Of a DNA stretch of 64,000 bases, positions 1-8,748 are shown piece by piece. Source of the DNA: Ruminococcus sp. YE71 (lineage in GTDB: Bacteria > Bacillota > Clostridia > Oscillospirales > Ruminococcaceae); assembly GCF_900119155.1 (NCBI RefSeq), contig NZ_FPIR01000001.1:248001-312000 (forward strand), read 5' to 3'. Within the stretch, counting starts at the first letter, position 1. Each line of letters begins with the position of its first letter. The notes under the pieces are model-generated. The model did not search any database. It had not been told where the DNA came from and saw only the letters and a list, made by a program, of their open reading frames with translations. The translations under genes were made by a program, and so were the position numbers.

Positions 1-235
1 GATAATACTTGCCGACGAGCCGACAGGTGCGCTGGACTCGAAAACGGGCAGACTCATCATGGACCTGTTCCATGATCTTCATGAGAAAAAAGGCATCACA
101 ATCGTGCTCATCACCCACTCTCCCGAGCTGGCGAATGAGACCGAGAGAGTGCTGACGCTCATGGACGGCAATATAATATCGGAAGCGAGGGGGGCTACGT
201 ATGATCTTAGACAGCATACTGTTGGCGTTCAGTGA
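1..235 (+). CDS. ABC transporter ATP-binding protein, C-terminal part (MacB/LolD type)
   Basis: Only the C-terminal 77 residues are in the window, in the frame starting at base 2. The segment ADEPTGALDS is the end of Walker B plus the D-loop, and VLITHS is the H-loop with its switch histidine. The pattern is that of the MacB/LolD/FtsE branch of ABC ATPases, which pair with FtsX-type permeases. The gene runs 35 bases into the following permease gene, so the two are translationally coupled and form one exporter. ATP hydrolysis would take place at the cytoplasmic face of the membrane. The start lies outside the window. Confidence 0.9.
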   Translation, partial: IILADEPTGALDSKTGRLIMDLFHDLHEKKGITIVLITHSPELANETERVLTLMDGNIISEARGATYDLRQHTVGVQ

Positions 236-1484
236 GCTCAAAGCCAACAAAATGCGCTCCTTCCTCACGATGCTGGGTATCGTTATCGGTATCTCGGCAG
301 TTATCGCGATAATGACCGTCGGCGACGCTCTCAGAAGCTCGACAATGGACACGCTCGGAGGACTGGGCGCAACAAAGATATATTACTACGTCATACAGAA
401 GGATCAGAACGACCCGTATGACGACAACAACCGACAGAACGACATTCGTCCCATGCGTTCGACGGATATGTTCAACGACGAGATCTTCCGCGATCTTGAA
501 GATCATTTCGGCGACAGAGTGAAGGGCATCTCGCTGATGATGGCGCAGAGCACCCTCAACTACAAGGACGACAAGAGGATAGTCCTCTACGCCTGCAATC
601 AGTGCGGTTTCGAGGAATCGCTCAGTGAGGGCACGATGGAGTTCACCCACGGCAGGCACATCAGTAAGAGCGAGTTTGAAAGCGGTGCGAAGGTAATAAT
701 GATCTCTGACGAGACTGCGACGGCGTACTACGGAAGTCCCGAAGCCGCCATCGGCAAGCCCTTTGAGGGCATCGACTCGCTGACGAACAAGTACGACAAC
801 TTCACGGTGGTAGGCACCTACAAGAAGAAGTCGAACGGTGCTCTGATGGACATGATGGTATATGTCCCGACGCAGATCTCGCTTATTCCGCTGAATTCGT
901 TGCAGTCGATACGTCTGGGCGAACCGCTTGAGATGTCGGAGTTCACGGCAATTGCGAAGAATGCGGACGAAGTCGAAGAGATCTCGAAGGAGATGGAGGA
1001 CTATCTGAACAACGTCTACTTCTCGAAGAACGACACATACAAGGTCTATGCGGAGACGATGACCTCGACGCTGGATCAGATCAACAACATCACGAACATG
1101 ATAACGCTTGCGATCTCGGCAATTGCGGCGATTTCGCTTTTAGTCGGCGGCATTGGTGTCATGAACATCATGGTCGTTTCAATCACGGAGCGCACGCGAG
1201 AAATAGGCACGAGAAAAGCGCTTGGAGCGACGAACAAGGACATTCGTATGCAATTCCTCATTGAAGCGGTGGTGCTTTGTCTGGTCGGCAGTGCGATAGG
1301 CATATTGTTCGGATTATTGGGTGGTATGGCGATATCGAATGTGATCGGATTCAAGGGTCACGCGTCGTTCAGTGCGATAGCGGGAAGTGTAATATTCTCA
1401 ATGGCGTTTGGTGTATTCTTCGGATATTATCCTGCGAACAAAGCGGCAAAGATGAACCCCATCGACGCACTGCGTTACGAATAA
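201..1484 (+). CDS. MacB-like ABC transporter permease (FtsX domain)
   Basis: This 427-residue permease begins with the typical MacB N-terminus: a cytoplasmic SELKANKMRSFLTMLGIVIG segment running into the first membrane helix. A large extracytoplasmic MacB_PCD domain follows (about residues 45-290). Three C-terminal helices form the FtsX core, with the conserved GGIGVMNIMVVSITERTREIG stretch near residues 315-335. In Firmicutes such exporters usually move peptides, lipids or antimicrobials, or sense cell-wall stress; the substrate cannot be told here. It overlaps the ATPase gene by 35 bases. The upstream GAGGGGGGCTACGT supplies a ribosome site. A terminator follows directly. Confidence 0.88.
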   Translation: MILDSILLAFSELKANKMRSFLTMLGIVIGISAVIAIMTVGDALRSSTMDTLGGLGATKIYYYVIQKDQNDPYDDNNRQNDIRPMRSTDMFNDEIFRDLEDHFGDRVKGISLMMAQSTLNYKDDKRIVLYACNQCGFEESLSEGTMEFTHGRHISKSEFESGAKVIMISDETATAYYGSPEAAIGKPFEGIDSLTNKYDNFTVVGTYKKKSNGALMDMMVYVPTQISLIPLNSLQSIRLGEPLEMSEFTAIAKNADEVEEISKEMEDYLNNVYFSKNDTYKVYAETMTSTLDQINNITNMITLAISAIAAISLLVGGIGVMNIMVVSITERTREIGTRKALGATNKDIRMQFLIEAVVLCLVGSAIGILFGLLGGMAISNVIGFKGHASFSAIAGSVIFSMAFGVFFGYYPANKAAKMNPIDALRYE

Positions 1485-1492
1485 AAAAAACG

Positions 1493-1527
1493 ATCCCCTT
1501 TCCGAATCAGGAGAGGGGATTTTTTTA
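1493..1527 (+). terminator. Rho-independent terminator after the ABC permease
   Basis: The stem ATCCCCTTTCC / GGAGAGGGGAT encloses a GAATCA loop and is followed by a run of seven to eight T. It lies 9 bases after the permease stop codon. Confidence 0.85.
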
Positions 1528-1554
1528 TAAAAACGCGAACCCGCTTCTTTTGCT

Positions 1555-1596
1555 AAAAAAAGGACGCTTCTTTTTGAAGCGTCCGTAATTTTTTTA
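1555..1596 (-). terminator. Bidirectional terminator at the 3' end of pilT
   Basis: A perfect 9-base stem GGACGCTTC / GAAGCGTCC closes a short T loop. Read on the minus strand it follows the pilT stop codon and ends in a T run. On the plus strand it also ends in a T run, so it can stop transcription from both sides of this convergent junction. Confidence 0.8.
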
Positions 1597-2673
1597 GATC
1601 TGTCCCTTGCCGGAATTGATGAATCTCTGAAGGTCGCCGGGGTTCGCACACTTCTCAAGTGCAACCTCACGCGAGATCTTTCTGTCGTTAACGAGCTTAG
1701 CAAGCTCCTGGTCAAGGGTCTGCATTCCGTCCTTCTTACCTGTCTGCATAGCAGAGTTGATAAGATGTACCTTGTCGTCACGGATCATAGCCTTGATAGG
1801 ATCGGTAGCATTCAGGATCTCACAGCAAGCAACTCGGCTCGTGCCGTCAAGTGTACGGCAAAGTGTCTGTGTACAAATACCAACCAGAACGGTAGCAAGC
1901 TGGGTTCTGATCTGGTGCTGCTGGTGAGCAGGGAATACGTCGATGATACGGTCAACGGTCGAAGGCGCCGAAGTGGTATGCAGGGTACTCATAACAAGAT
2001 GTCCCGTTTCAGCAGCGGTTACGGCAGCCTCGATGGTCTCGAAGTCACGCATTTCTCCGACGAGTATGATATCCGGGTCCTCACGAAGAGCAGCACGGAT
2101 AGCAAGTGCGAACGAAGGAACGTCTCCGCCGATCTCACGCTGGTTTACCATGCAGCGCTTGTGTGCGTGCAGATACTCGATAGGATCCTCGATGGTGATG
2201 ATGTGAGCCGACTTGTGCAGATTAACGTGGTCGATCATAGCAGCCAGTGTGGTGGACTTACCGGAACCGGTAGGGCCGGTAACGAGAACCAGTCCACGGG
2301 GACGCATTACAAACTCGGAAAGCACGGGAGGCAGATCGAGGTCGGTAAAGGTCGGGATATCGTTGCGGAGCAGACGGATAGCGATAGCTGTGTAGCCTCT
2401 CTGACGGTATACATTGACACGGTGACGGAAACCTCTGAGCGAAACATAGGTAAAGTCAGTATCAATGTGATCTCTGATCTGCTGCATCTGACGCTCGTTA
2501 GTCATCGAACGGCAGATCTGCTGAATGTCGATCTCGGTCATATCAGGGTAAGAGGACAGCTTACGAAGGCTGCCGCCCTGTCTTACTATCGGGGGGATAC
2601 CAACAGTAAAGTGCAAGTCAGAGCAGCCCAGTGCTCTTGATTCGTCCAGTATCTTGTTAATGTCGATTGCCAT
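1594..2673 (-). CDS. pilT: Type IV pilus retraction ATPase PilT
   Basis: The 359-residue protein has the length and plan of PilT: a PAS-like N-terminal domain (about 1-110) and a RecA-like motor with Walker A GPTGSGKST at about 133-141. An Asp box (IEDPIEYLH), Walker B (LREDPDIILVGEMRD) and a His box (GHLVMSTLHT) follow. PilT hexamers depolymerise pili and power twitching or surface retraction. The start follows an AGGTAATT ribosome site. It lies 26 bases after pilB and is presumably co-transcribed with it. Having pilT beside pilB indicates a retractable pilus rather than a secretion-only pseudopilus. Confidence 0.93.
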   Translation of the reverse strand: MAIDINKILDESRALGCSDLHFTVGIPPIVRQGGSLRKLSSYPDMTEIDIQQICRSMTNERQMQQIRDHIDTDFTYVSLRGFRHRVNVYRQRGYTAIAIRLLRNDIPTFTDLDLPPVLSEFVMRPRGLVLVTGPTGSGKSTTLAAMIDHVNLHKSAHIITIEDPIEYLHAHKRCMVNQREIGGDVPSFALAIRAALREDPDIILVGEMRDFETIEAAVTAAETGHLVMSTLHTTSAPSTVDRIIDVFPAHQQHQIRTQLATVLVGICTQTLCRTLDGTSRVACCEILNATDPIKAMIRDDKVHLINSAMQTGKKDGMQTLDQELAKLVNDRKISREVALEKCANPGDLQRFINSGKGQI

Positions 2674-2699
2674 TTCTAATTACCTCCACTATTTTGAAT

Positions 2700-4388
2700 T
2701 TATACTGCGTAGGTTACACGCACAAGCTCGTCCATATCAGTCTTACCCTGCTGAACGAGTAAAGAAGCATTGTCGCGAAGCAGCTTGCAGCCCTGCTCTC
2801 TTGCGAGAGCCTGAATCTCGTCTGCCTTAGCGCCTCTGGTGATGAGTGCCTTCATCTCGGCTGTTGTCAGAAGGATCTCATGGATAGCAGTTCTGCCCTT
2901 GTATCCTGTGTTGTTGCAAACGGGGCAGCCGCCGCGCTTGTAGATCTGCATCGGCTGATCTATCTCCATAAGTTCCATATCCATCTGGGTGGTCATAACA
3001 GGCTGCTTGCACTCCTTGCAGAGGGTCTTGGAAAGACGCTGTGCGATAATACCGATAAGCGAGGTCGCAACCATGTAAGGCAGAACGCCCATATCCACCA
3101 GACGGGTAACGGTCGAAGCCGCGTCATTGGTATGGATTGTCGAGAGCACGAGGTGTCCTGTGATAGCGGCTCTGATAGCTATCGAAGCGGTCTCCTCGTC
3201 ACGCATCTCACCGACCATGATGATGTCAGGGTCCTGACGGAGAATGGAACGCAGCGCAGCCGCGAAGGTCATGCCTGCCTTATCATTTATCTGACACTGA
3301 TTGATGTTAGCGATCTTTTTTTCTACAGGGTCCTCAACGGTAATAACGTTGAGGTTAGGCTTAGCGATCTCACCGAGAGTCGCATAAAGTGTGGTAGACT
3401 TACCGGAACCGGTAGGTCCTGTAACCAGGATAACGCCCTGCGGTACTTTAAGGCACTCGCAGAATCTCTTATAGTTGTACTCGGTCATACCGAGGTCCTG
3501 AATCTTCTTTACCATCGAGTCGCCCGCGAGGATACGGAGAACGACCTTCTCGCCGTATACCATAGGAAGGTTAGACACACGAAGGTCAACTACTCTGCCG
3601 TCGATGATCTGAGTCATACGACCGTCCTGAGGTACACGCTTTTCAGCGATGTTCATGCCCGAAGTGATCTTGAAACGGGTAACGAGAGCGGTATGCAGCG
3701 CAGACGAGATAGGCTCCATAAGTTCAACAAGGTCGCCGTTTACACGGACTCTGATCCTGGTATGATCCTTAAAAGGCTCAATATGGATATCCGTCGCGTC
3801 CATTCTGAAGGAGTTCTCAACGATAGTGGTAGCCAGCTTAACGATAGGCGCGTTGTCAACTCGGTCGTTGGAAGCCTCAGCAACGAGGTCTTCGAGGGAC
3901 ATCTGTTCCTCTTTTTCCTTGGTAGCCTCCTCAACGATAGCGTCGGTAGCGCCCTTGGAATAGAACTTACCGATAGCGCGGGTGATAGCGCTTCCCGTAG
4001 CCATCTGGAAAGTGATGGAGCAGCCTGTGATACCTCTGAGGTCTTCCATTGCGTAGAAGTCAGAGGGGTTATCGGTAGCAACGGTAAGACGTCTGCCGAT
4101 TTTATTCAGTGCGATACAGTTGTACTTTCTCGCCTTATCCTCAGGTATCTTCTTAACGATATCGGGGATAAGCTCGAAGGTGTCAACATCAACGAATGTG
4201 ATGTTCAGACGTTCTGCCAGTACTTCGGAGAACTGATTCTCAGTAACGAGACCCATTTCCTGAAGCAGGTCACCCATCTTCTTGCCCTTGTTTTTCTCAT
4301 CTTTCTGTGCTGCAAGGACTCTCTGAAGATCTTCCGCCGTGATGAGACCTTTTTCGATAAGGTGTTCACCAATAGGTATATTCTTCAT
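2700..4388 (-). CDS. pilB: Type IV pilus assembly ATPase PilB
   Basis: The 562-residue protein begins with a GspE/MshE N-terminal domain (residues 1-150, starting IPIGEHLIEKG), which in some homologues binds cyclic di-GMP. The motor domain carries Walker A GPTGSGKST at about 324-332, an Asp box (VEDPVEKKI), Walker B (LRQDPDIIMVGEMRDEE) and a His box. A four-cysteine zinc site, CKEC ... CPVC, lies at about 455-490. PilB hexamers drive pilus polymerisation. The gene is first in the pilB-pilT pair. Its 160-base leader, shared with the divergent pilD promoter, can fold CGCAGCA / TGCTGCG just before the ribosome site. Confidence 0.94.
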   Translation of the reverse strand: MKNIPIGEHLIEKGLITAEDLQRVLAAQKDEKNKGKKMGDLLQEMGLVTENQFSEVLAERLNITFVDVDTFELIPDIVKKIPEDKARKYNCIALNKIGRRLTVATDNPSDFYAMEDLRGITGCSITFQMATGSAITRAIGKFYSKGATDAIVEEATKEKEEQMSLEDLVAEASNDRVDNAPIVKLATTIVENSFRMDATDIHIEPFKDHTRIRVRVNGDLVELMEPISSALHTALVTRFKITSGMNIAEKRVPQDGRMTQIIDGRVVDLRVSNLPMVYGEKVVLRILAGDSMVKKIQDLGMTEYNYKRFCECLKVPQGVILVTGPTGSGKSTTLYATLGEIAKPNLNVITVEDPVEKKIANINQCQINDKAGMTFAAALRSILRQDPDIIMVGEMRDEETASIAIRAAITGHLVLSTIHTNDAASTVTRLVDMGVLPYMVATSLIGIIAQRLSKTLCKECKQPVMTTQMDMELMEIDQPMQIYKRGGCPVCNNTGYKGRTAIHEILLTTAEMKALITRGAKADEIQALAREQGCKLLRDNASLLVQQGKTDMDELVRVTYAV

Positions 4389-4487
4389 AAATCAAAACTC
4401 CCTCTCCGCAGCATGGTTTGATCGTTCCTACAGACCTGCTGCGAAGAGCCTGTGGAAGATAAGAAAAAAAATTAAACTAAATAACTA

Positions 4488-4516
4488 TTGAAATTGTATC
4501 AAAAGTGTGCTAAAAT
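4488..4516 (+). promoter_or_regulatory. Promoter of pilD
   Basis: TTGAAA and TAAAAT are separated by exactly 17 bases, 33 bases upstream of the pilD start codon. The start codon follows an excellent AAGGAGGTG ribosome site. Confidence 0.65.
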
Positions 4517-4548
4517 AATATTATTAAATAATGTAAGGAGGTGTTAAT

Positions 4549-5430
4549 ATGGCAAATTTTGATATGCAGTATGCGATCTTTACCGGAATAATGTATTTCT
4601 TCTATTTCATTTTCGGCGTCTGTGTGGGCAGCTTTCTGAATGTCTGCATCTACCGTCTGCCGAAAGAGGAATCGCTTATCAAGAGCAATTCTCACTGCAT
4701 GAGCTGCGGAACTCCCATCCTTCGCCGCGACCTCATCCCGATAATCAGCTGGTGCTGTTTAAAGGGCAAGTGCCGTGCCTGCGGTGCAAGGATCTCTCCG
4801 AGATACACAGTTGTTGAAGCGCTCAACGGCATCGGCTGGGTCGTTATCGCACTGAAGCTCGACATGATGGGCAGCGGATCAGGTGTAAAGTGCATCCTCT
4901 ACAGTCTGGTATTCTCGGCGCTTTTAGTCGTTTTCTTCATGGACTGGGACACTCAGCTGATCTCGACCTACGTAGTGCTGTTCATCGCAGCCTTAGCGAT
5001 AATCAAGATCATCCTCGGCCTCATCCCTGTGCCGTTAGTATTCAATTCGAGCAAAGTTGTACACTATATCATAGGCGCGTTTGCAGCGAGCGTTCCGCTT
5101 CTGCTGATCACACTGATCTCGAAAGGCCGTGCGATGGGTCTTGGCGATGTTTACCTGATGGCGGCCGCAGGACTTTTCCTCGGCGTTCACCGCACAGTTG
5201 CGGCGCTGTTCATCGGCATCGTGCTCGGTGCTATCGGAGGACTCATCCTCAAGAAGATCAACGGCGAATCGAGATTCGCATTCGGACCGTGGCTTTCGCT
5301 GGGCATCTTCATCTCGATGCTGTGGGGCTGGGATATCGTAAATCTCTACATGAACCTCACAGGACTGAGCGAACTGATCTACGGCGAAGGCATTACAGTC
5401 AGACTTCCGTATTATCCTCAGCTCTTTTGA
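4549..5430 (+). CDS. pilD: Prepilin peptidase PilD (type IV prepilin leader peptidase)
   Basis: The 293-residue membrane protein opens with the family signature GSFLNVCIYRLP. A four-cysteine zinc loop follows (CMSCG ... CRACG, about 49-80). The two catalytic aspartates of the TFPP aspartyl protease family can be seen in FMDWDTQLIS and in the GxGD motif GLGDVYLMAA. It has about seven or eight membrane segments. It cleaves prepilins after the glycine of the (F/M)xLVE leader and usually methylates the new N-terminus. Its targets are presumably the prepilin-like proteins encoded just downstream on the opposite strand. A terminator lies 20 bases after the stop. Confidence 0.94.
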   Translation: MANFDMQYAIFTGIMYFFYFIFGVCVGSFLNVCIYRLPKEESLIKSNSHCMSCGTPILRRDLIPIISWCCLKGKCRACGARISPRYTVVEALNGIGWVVIALKLDMMGSGSGVKCILYSLVFSALLVVFFMDWDTQLISTYVVLFIAALAIIKIILGLIPVPLVFNSSKVVHYIIGAFAASVPLLLITLISKGRAMGLGDVYLMAAAGLFLGVHRTVAALFIGIVLGAIGGLILKKINGESRFAFGPWLSLGIFISMLWGWDIVNLYMNLTGLSELIYGEGITVRLPYYPQLF

Positions 5431-5451
5431 GCGAGGCTGATATTTCTGCTC

Positions 5452-5493
5452 AAAAAATCCTCCGAACCCCTCAAAGAGTTCGGGGGATTTTTT
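5452..5493. terminator. Bidirectional terminator between pilD and the prepilin run
   Basis: The 11-base stem ATCCTCCGAAC / GTTCGGGGGAT has one G-T pair and is flanked by six A on the left and six T on the right. It can end transcription of pilD on the plus strand and of the pilin operon on the minus strand. A second GC-rich hairpin, AAGCCCC / GGGGCTT, lies at about 5501-5523. Confidence 0.8.
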
Positions 5494-5555
5494 CAGCATC
5501 AAGCCCCGTTTGACGGGGGCTTGAAGTGAAATGAAATTTGCTTTTTACATTACAA

Positions 5556-7865
5556 TCAGCTTACTGTGGTTACAGAACCATAATCTTCGGAAGAATATCC
5601 GCTAATCGTATAATTGAACGTTGCATTACTACCGTAATCGTCAGTACCCAGAGCAAAGACGTATCCGGCACTTGATTCAGTTTTTCCCCACAACAGATTC
5701 AGCTTAACTACGAGAGTAACATTCTGCCCGATATAGCCGGAAAGGTCGATAGACTTCTGCTGATTATCTTCGCTCATCAGTACAGCACCTGTATCAAGAT
5801 CAATAACCTCACAGTGAGAATCATAGGCTTTTACATACAGCTTGTAATGATCGCTATCAGGTGTGAACTTAAGAACCAGTATATAAGCGGACGGATCAGC
5901 AGGAACTGCTCCGGGTTCAGGCTCGGGAGGAGCAGGAAGAACAGCGTTTACTTCATCCTGTGAACCATAAAGCTTGCCATCATAGAGCCAGTATTCGTTA
6001 CCTGCCTGAGCATCGGTCGCGGGGGAGAGAGGCTGGCTATCAGGATTATTCGCGAGAGTGATCGGATAGGTATTGCCCGCTCCGTCATAAAGAATGCAGT
6101 ATGCATCTCCGCCAAGACCGATCTGAAGTTTGATATCCTTGTTTCCGTCCAGACCGATAGTGGTGTAAGTGCCGACCTCACTCAGGAGCATGGATTCAAA
6201 CTCTGCTTTTCCTGCTGTGTGAGTCATTGCACCCATCATTGTATAGATCTCGTTCTCTGCTTTGATGTAGTGGATGGTTATGGGGTCGGGATCCTTCGGC
6301 ACGTCATCGGCACTGAAGTAAACCTGACCGTTGCATACCCAGATCTCATCCTTGTTGTCAGCTTCCATGTTGAACTTGTAGAGGAGCTTATCCTCGGAAG
6401 AGCTGTTGCCGCTGTAAACGGAAACCGATACGGTATCGGTGTCAGAACCCTTGAGCACTTCAACAATGTCAGCATCGTTGTTGCACTCTACATAACCGAT
6501 AGCACCGGTAACAGAAGCCTTTGCGCCCTCTGCCTGATGATCGAGTCTTACGCCCTTTTCGGTATCGCCGAGAAGGTGTACGTAATGAACGGTCTTAGTC
6601 TTGGACTTGAGTGTAGGATCGCCGAGTTCAGGATTTGAGGGATCCCAGGTGTTGTGCAGGAACAGGCTGTTGTTCGGGAGAACGCTCTCGTCAACATATG
6701 TATCTGCATAGTAGAAATACTTTACTTTCTGGTCAAGGAAGTCAGCGCGGGTAACAGTTGCAAGGACAGTGCTTGCCTGAACCTTCTGATGAGTACCAGC
6801 CAGCTGCTCGTAAACCTGATTTGCCGAGATGTCGATTGAAGCATTAGGGTCATCGCCCCAGTAGATGTCGATGTAATCGTCGGCGTAGACCTGACCAACA
6901 TTAGAGTTCTTGGTGTCATCACTCTTATCGGTCAGAGTACCTTTAGTCTCCCAGTGTTCGATCGTAACGCCGTTTTTCATATTAGGCTTGAATTCTGCAT
7001 TACCACCATACGGAGAAACTGTATGTACGCTTTCGTGCTTGATGAAGTAGATCCTGTTGTAATCAACATCATCCTCGCTCTTGAGCTCGAAATCAGGCAT
7101 GAGCTCTTCATAAGCGCCGGGGTTAAGATCGCCAATGGACTCATGATTGTTGACCAGAGTCGAACCATTGGAAGCAATGTCAACAGGCTTTGCGTAGAAT
7201 ACCCAGATGATACCGCCGTCGGGAACATCCTCATCCAGCGGGATATCAAGCGAGCCCATGTCACCGCCGAGTTCATCGGAGTGTCTCATGTTGATGAGCT
7301 TGAAAGTCTCATCGACCTGATGCTCGTGCTCGGTATCAAGCTCAACTGTGCTTGCGGTTACGAGCATCGGGGTAGCCTTTACTGTAACCGTAAGGCTCTG
7401 CTTCTTAGGTGTCGTATTGATACCCGAGATGGAGAACTGATAGTCGTAGTCAGAGAACGTACCCTTGTTAAGAGTACTTTCTACAGCTTTCTTTGTAGAG
7501 GTTTTGCCTTTATTGACATAGCCTCTTGCGTTAAACTTACCGATGTTCTCACGATGACCGTTATCAAACTTGATGTAGTTCGGATACTTGGAAGCATCGA
7601 TCAGCGAGAAAACATCAACATTTGCGGCTGTCTTGGCGTTGGAATCGGTATAAACGATCTTGAGATTTGTTGCATATCTGAGCTCACCGTCAACTACGTC
7701 CATAGCTGTTATGCAGGCAAGCTCTTCAAATGCCTTGTTTGTGATATTCTTGTAGTACTTCTGCGACGGGCGAAGAATGATAACCAAGGCTGTCATAATT
7801 ATGCCAAGCAGCATGGTAACTACTACAAGCTCTACCAGTGTAAAACCTTTTTTAAGTTTTCTCAT
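5556..7865 (-). CDS. Very large prepilin-like protein with class III N-terminus
   Basis: The N-terminus MRKLKKGFTLVELVVVTMLL is a classic prepilin leader: basic residues, cleavage between G7 and F8, Glu at position +5, then a hydrophobic helix. The rest, more than 730 residues, is an acidic, repeat-like, beta-rich extracellular region. Two related stretches (DEIWVCNGQVYFSADDV and NEYWLYDGKLYGSQDEV) suggest internal repeats, and a proline-rich linker at about 640-660 precedes a final C-terminal domain. Ordinary pilins have 120-200 residues, so this resembles a tip adhesin or minor pilin carrying a binding module. Substrate unknown. It is the last gene of the minus-strand pilus run, 17 bases after the next prepilin gene. 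Confidence 0.85.
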   Translation of the reverse strand: MRKLKKGFTLVELVVVTMLLGIIMTALVIILRPSQKYYKNITNKAFEELACITAMDVVDGELRYATNLKIVYTDSNAKTAANVDVFSLIDASKYPNYIKFDNGHRENIGKFNARGYVNKGKTSTKKAVESTLNKGTFSDYDYQFSISGINTTPKKQSLTVTVKATPMLVTASTVELDTEHEHQVDETFKLINMRHSDELGGDMGSLDIPLDEDVPDGGIIWVFYAKPVDIASNGSTLVNNHESIGDLNPGAYEELMPDFELKSEDDVDYNRIYFIKHESVHTVSPYGGNAEFKPNMKNGVTIEHWETKGTLTDKSDDTKNSNVGQVYADDYIDIYWGDDPNASIDISANQVYEQLAGTHQKVQASTVLATVTRADFLDQKVKYFYYADTYVDESVLPNNSLFLHNTWDPSNPELGDPTLKSKTKTVHYVHLLGDTEKGVRLDHQAEGAKASVTGAIGYVECNNDADIVEVLKGSDTDTVSVSVYSGNSSSEDKLLYKFNMEADNKDEIWVCNGQVYFSADDVPKDPDPITIHYIKAENEIYTMMGAMTHTAGKAEFESMLLSEVGTYTTIGLDGNKDIKLQIGLGGDAYCILYDGAGNTYPITLANNPDSQPLSPATDAQAGNEYWLYDGKLYGSQDEVNAVLPAPPEPEPGAVPADPSAYILVLKFTPDSDHYKLYVKAYDSHCEVIDLDTGAVLMSEDNQQKSIDLSGYIGQNVTLVVKLNLLWGKTESSAGYVFALGTDDYGSNATFNYTISGYSSEDYGSVTTVS

Positions 7866-7882
7866 GCATTATCACCCTCCCT

Positions 7883-8728
7883 TTATTCGTTGCTCACATT
7901 TTGGAATGTTGTACCGTTATATCTGTACTTTATCTTGCCGTCAGGATCATTATAGAATGTTGTTCTGGTGAGAAGATTAGGCAGCTGGTAAACAGAACCG
8001 TCAATGCGGAAAGAAACCTTGATATTCGGTTCATCCTCTCCCGCCTCAGGAGGCGGCATCTCAAGTCCGAGATTCATGTCGGATGGGATGGAGTCGATAA
8101 GAGTTGTACCGTCGATAGCTTCGACCTTCATTTCAGACTCAGCGTCTACAGTCGGGTCGTAAGCAGGAAGAGTAATGGTGTAAACCGGAGACTTGTGAAC
8201 ATATCCTGTATCGTAATCTCCGAGATATGCTCTGTCAACATTGTTTAACTCGATTATTACATCGACAGTCTTGTCACTCATATTGCTGAACTCGAAGGTG
8301 TATCTGTCCATGCTCTTAACAGGAGAAGTAAGCGAGGTTCCGAGTGCTACACTCGAAAAGGTCTTGAGCTGGAAATTGATGTCAGACATCTGTGCATTTG
8401 CAGTAGCCTTAGCATTGTACTCTGCTATGCTGCTGAATGCGGTAGAACCGGTAACGGCCTGCATATCAGCCGTTCCGTTCTGACCGATGAACTTGATGGT
8501 CTTTTTATTCTTGAACGAATCGTTATAGACCTCAAGTCCGCCCGGCATTCCCTTCTCAAGCGCGGTCTGCTGAGTTGAAAGAGCCTGATCGCGCTTGACA
8601 TTACGCATACCGTATTTCATCGAGGCACTGAATGCCATCGTGATAGCAAGCGTCATGAAGGAGAATACTGACATCGCCACAACGACCTCAACGAGTGACA
8701 TACCTGAATTATTTTTCTTGAATTTCAT
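7883..8728 (-). CDS. Prepilin-like minor pilin (PilV/PilW type)
   Basis: Translation most likely begins at the ATG at 8728 (MKFKKNNSGMSLVE), which follows a GGAGGG ribosome site; the longer reading of five more codons would place that site inside the gene. The leader is cut after G9, Glu is at +5, and a hydrophobic helix (VVVAMSVFSFMTLAITMAF) follows. The globular domain is about 245 residues, longer than typical. The position between two large prepilins suggests a minor pilin that primes assembly or joins the tip complex. The C-terminal part is proline/glutamate-rich and has no domain I recognise. Confidence 0.82.
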   Translation of the reverse strand: MKFKKNNSGMSLVEVVVAMSVFSFMTLAITMAFSASMKYGMRNVKRDQALSTQQTALEKGMPGGLEVYNDSFKNKKTIKFIGQNGTADMQAVTGSTAFSSIAEYNAKATANAQMSDINFQLKTFSSVALGTSLTSPVKSMDRYTFEFSNMSDKTVDVIIELNNVDRAYLGDYDTGYVHKSPVYTITLPAYDPTVDAESEMKVEAIDGTTLIDSIPSDMNLGLEMPPPEAGEDEPNIKVSFRIDGSVYQLPNLLTRTTFYNDPDGKIKYRYNGTTFQNVSNE

Positions 8729-8748
8729 AATATGTCCCTCCATATCTT

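Noticed and set aside
1277-1588. Plus-strand open frame overlapping the end of the ABC permease
   Set aside because: It is a shadow of the permease frame, has no ribosome site, and runs through the terminator.
2880-4421. Long plus-strand open frame (513 codons) opposite pilB
   Set aside because: It is entirely antisense to pilB, whose family motifs are certain; its translation has no domain-like pattern and no ribosome site.
4389-4548. Possible cyclic di-GMP riboswitch upstream of pilB
   Set aside because: Pilus genes of some Clostridia have one, but the conserved GEMM blocks are absent; only a simple CGCAGCA / TGCTGCG stem is seen.
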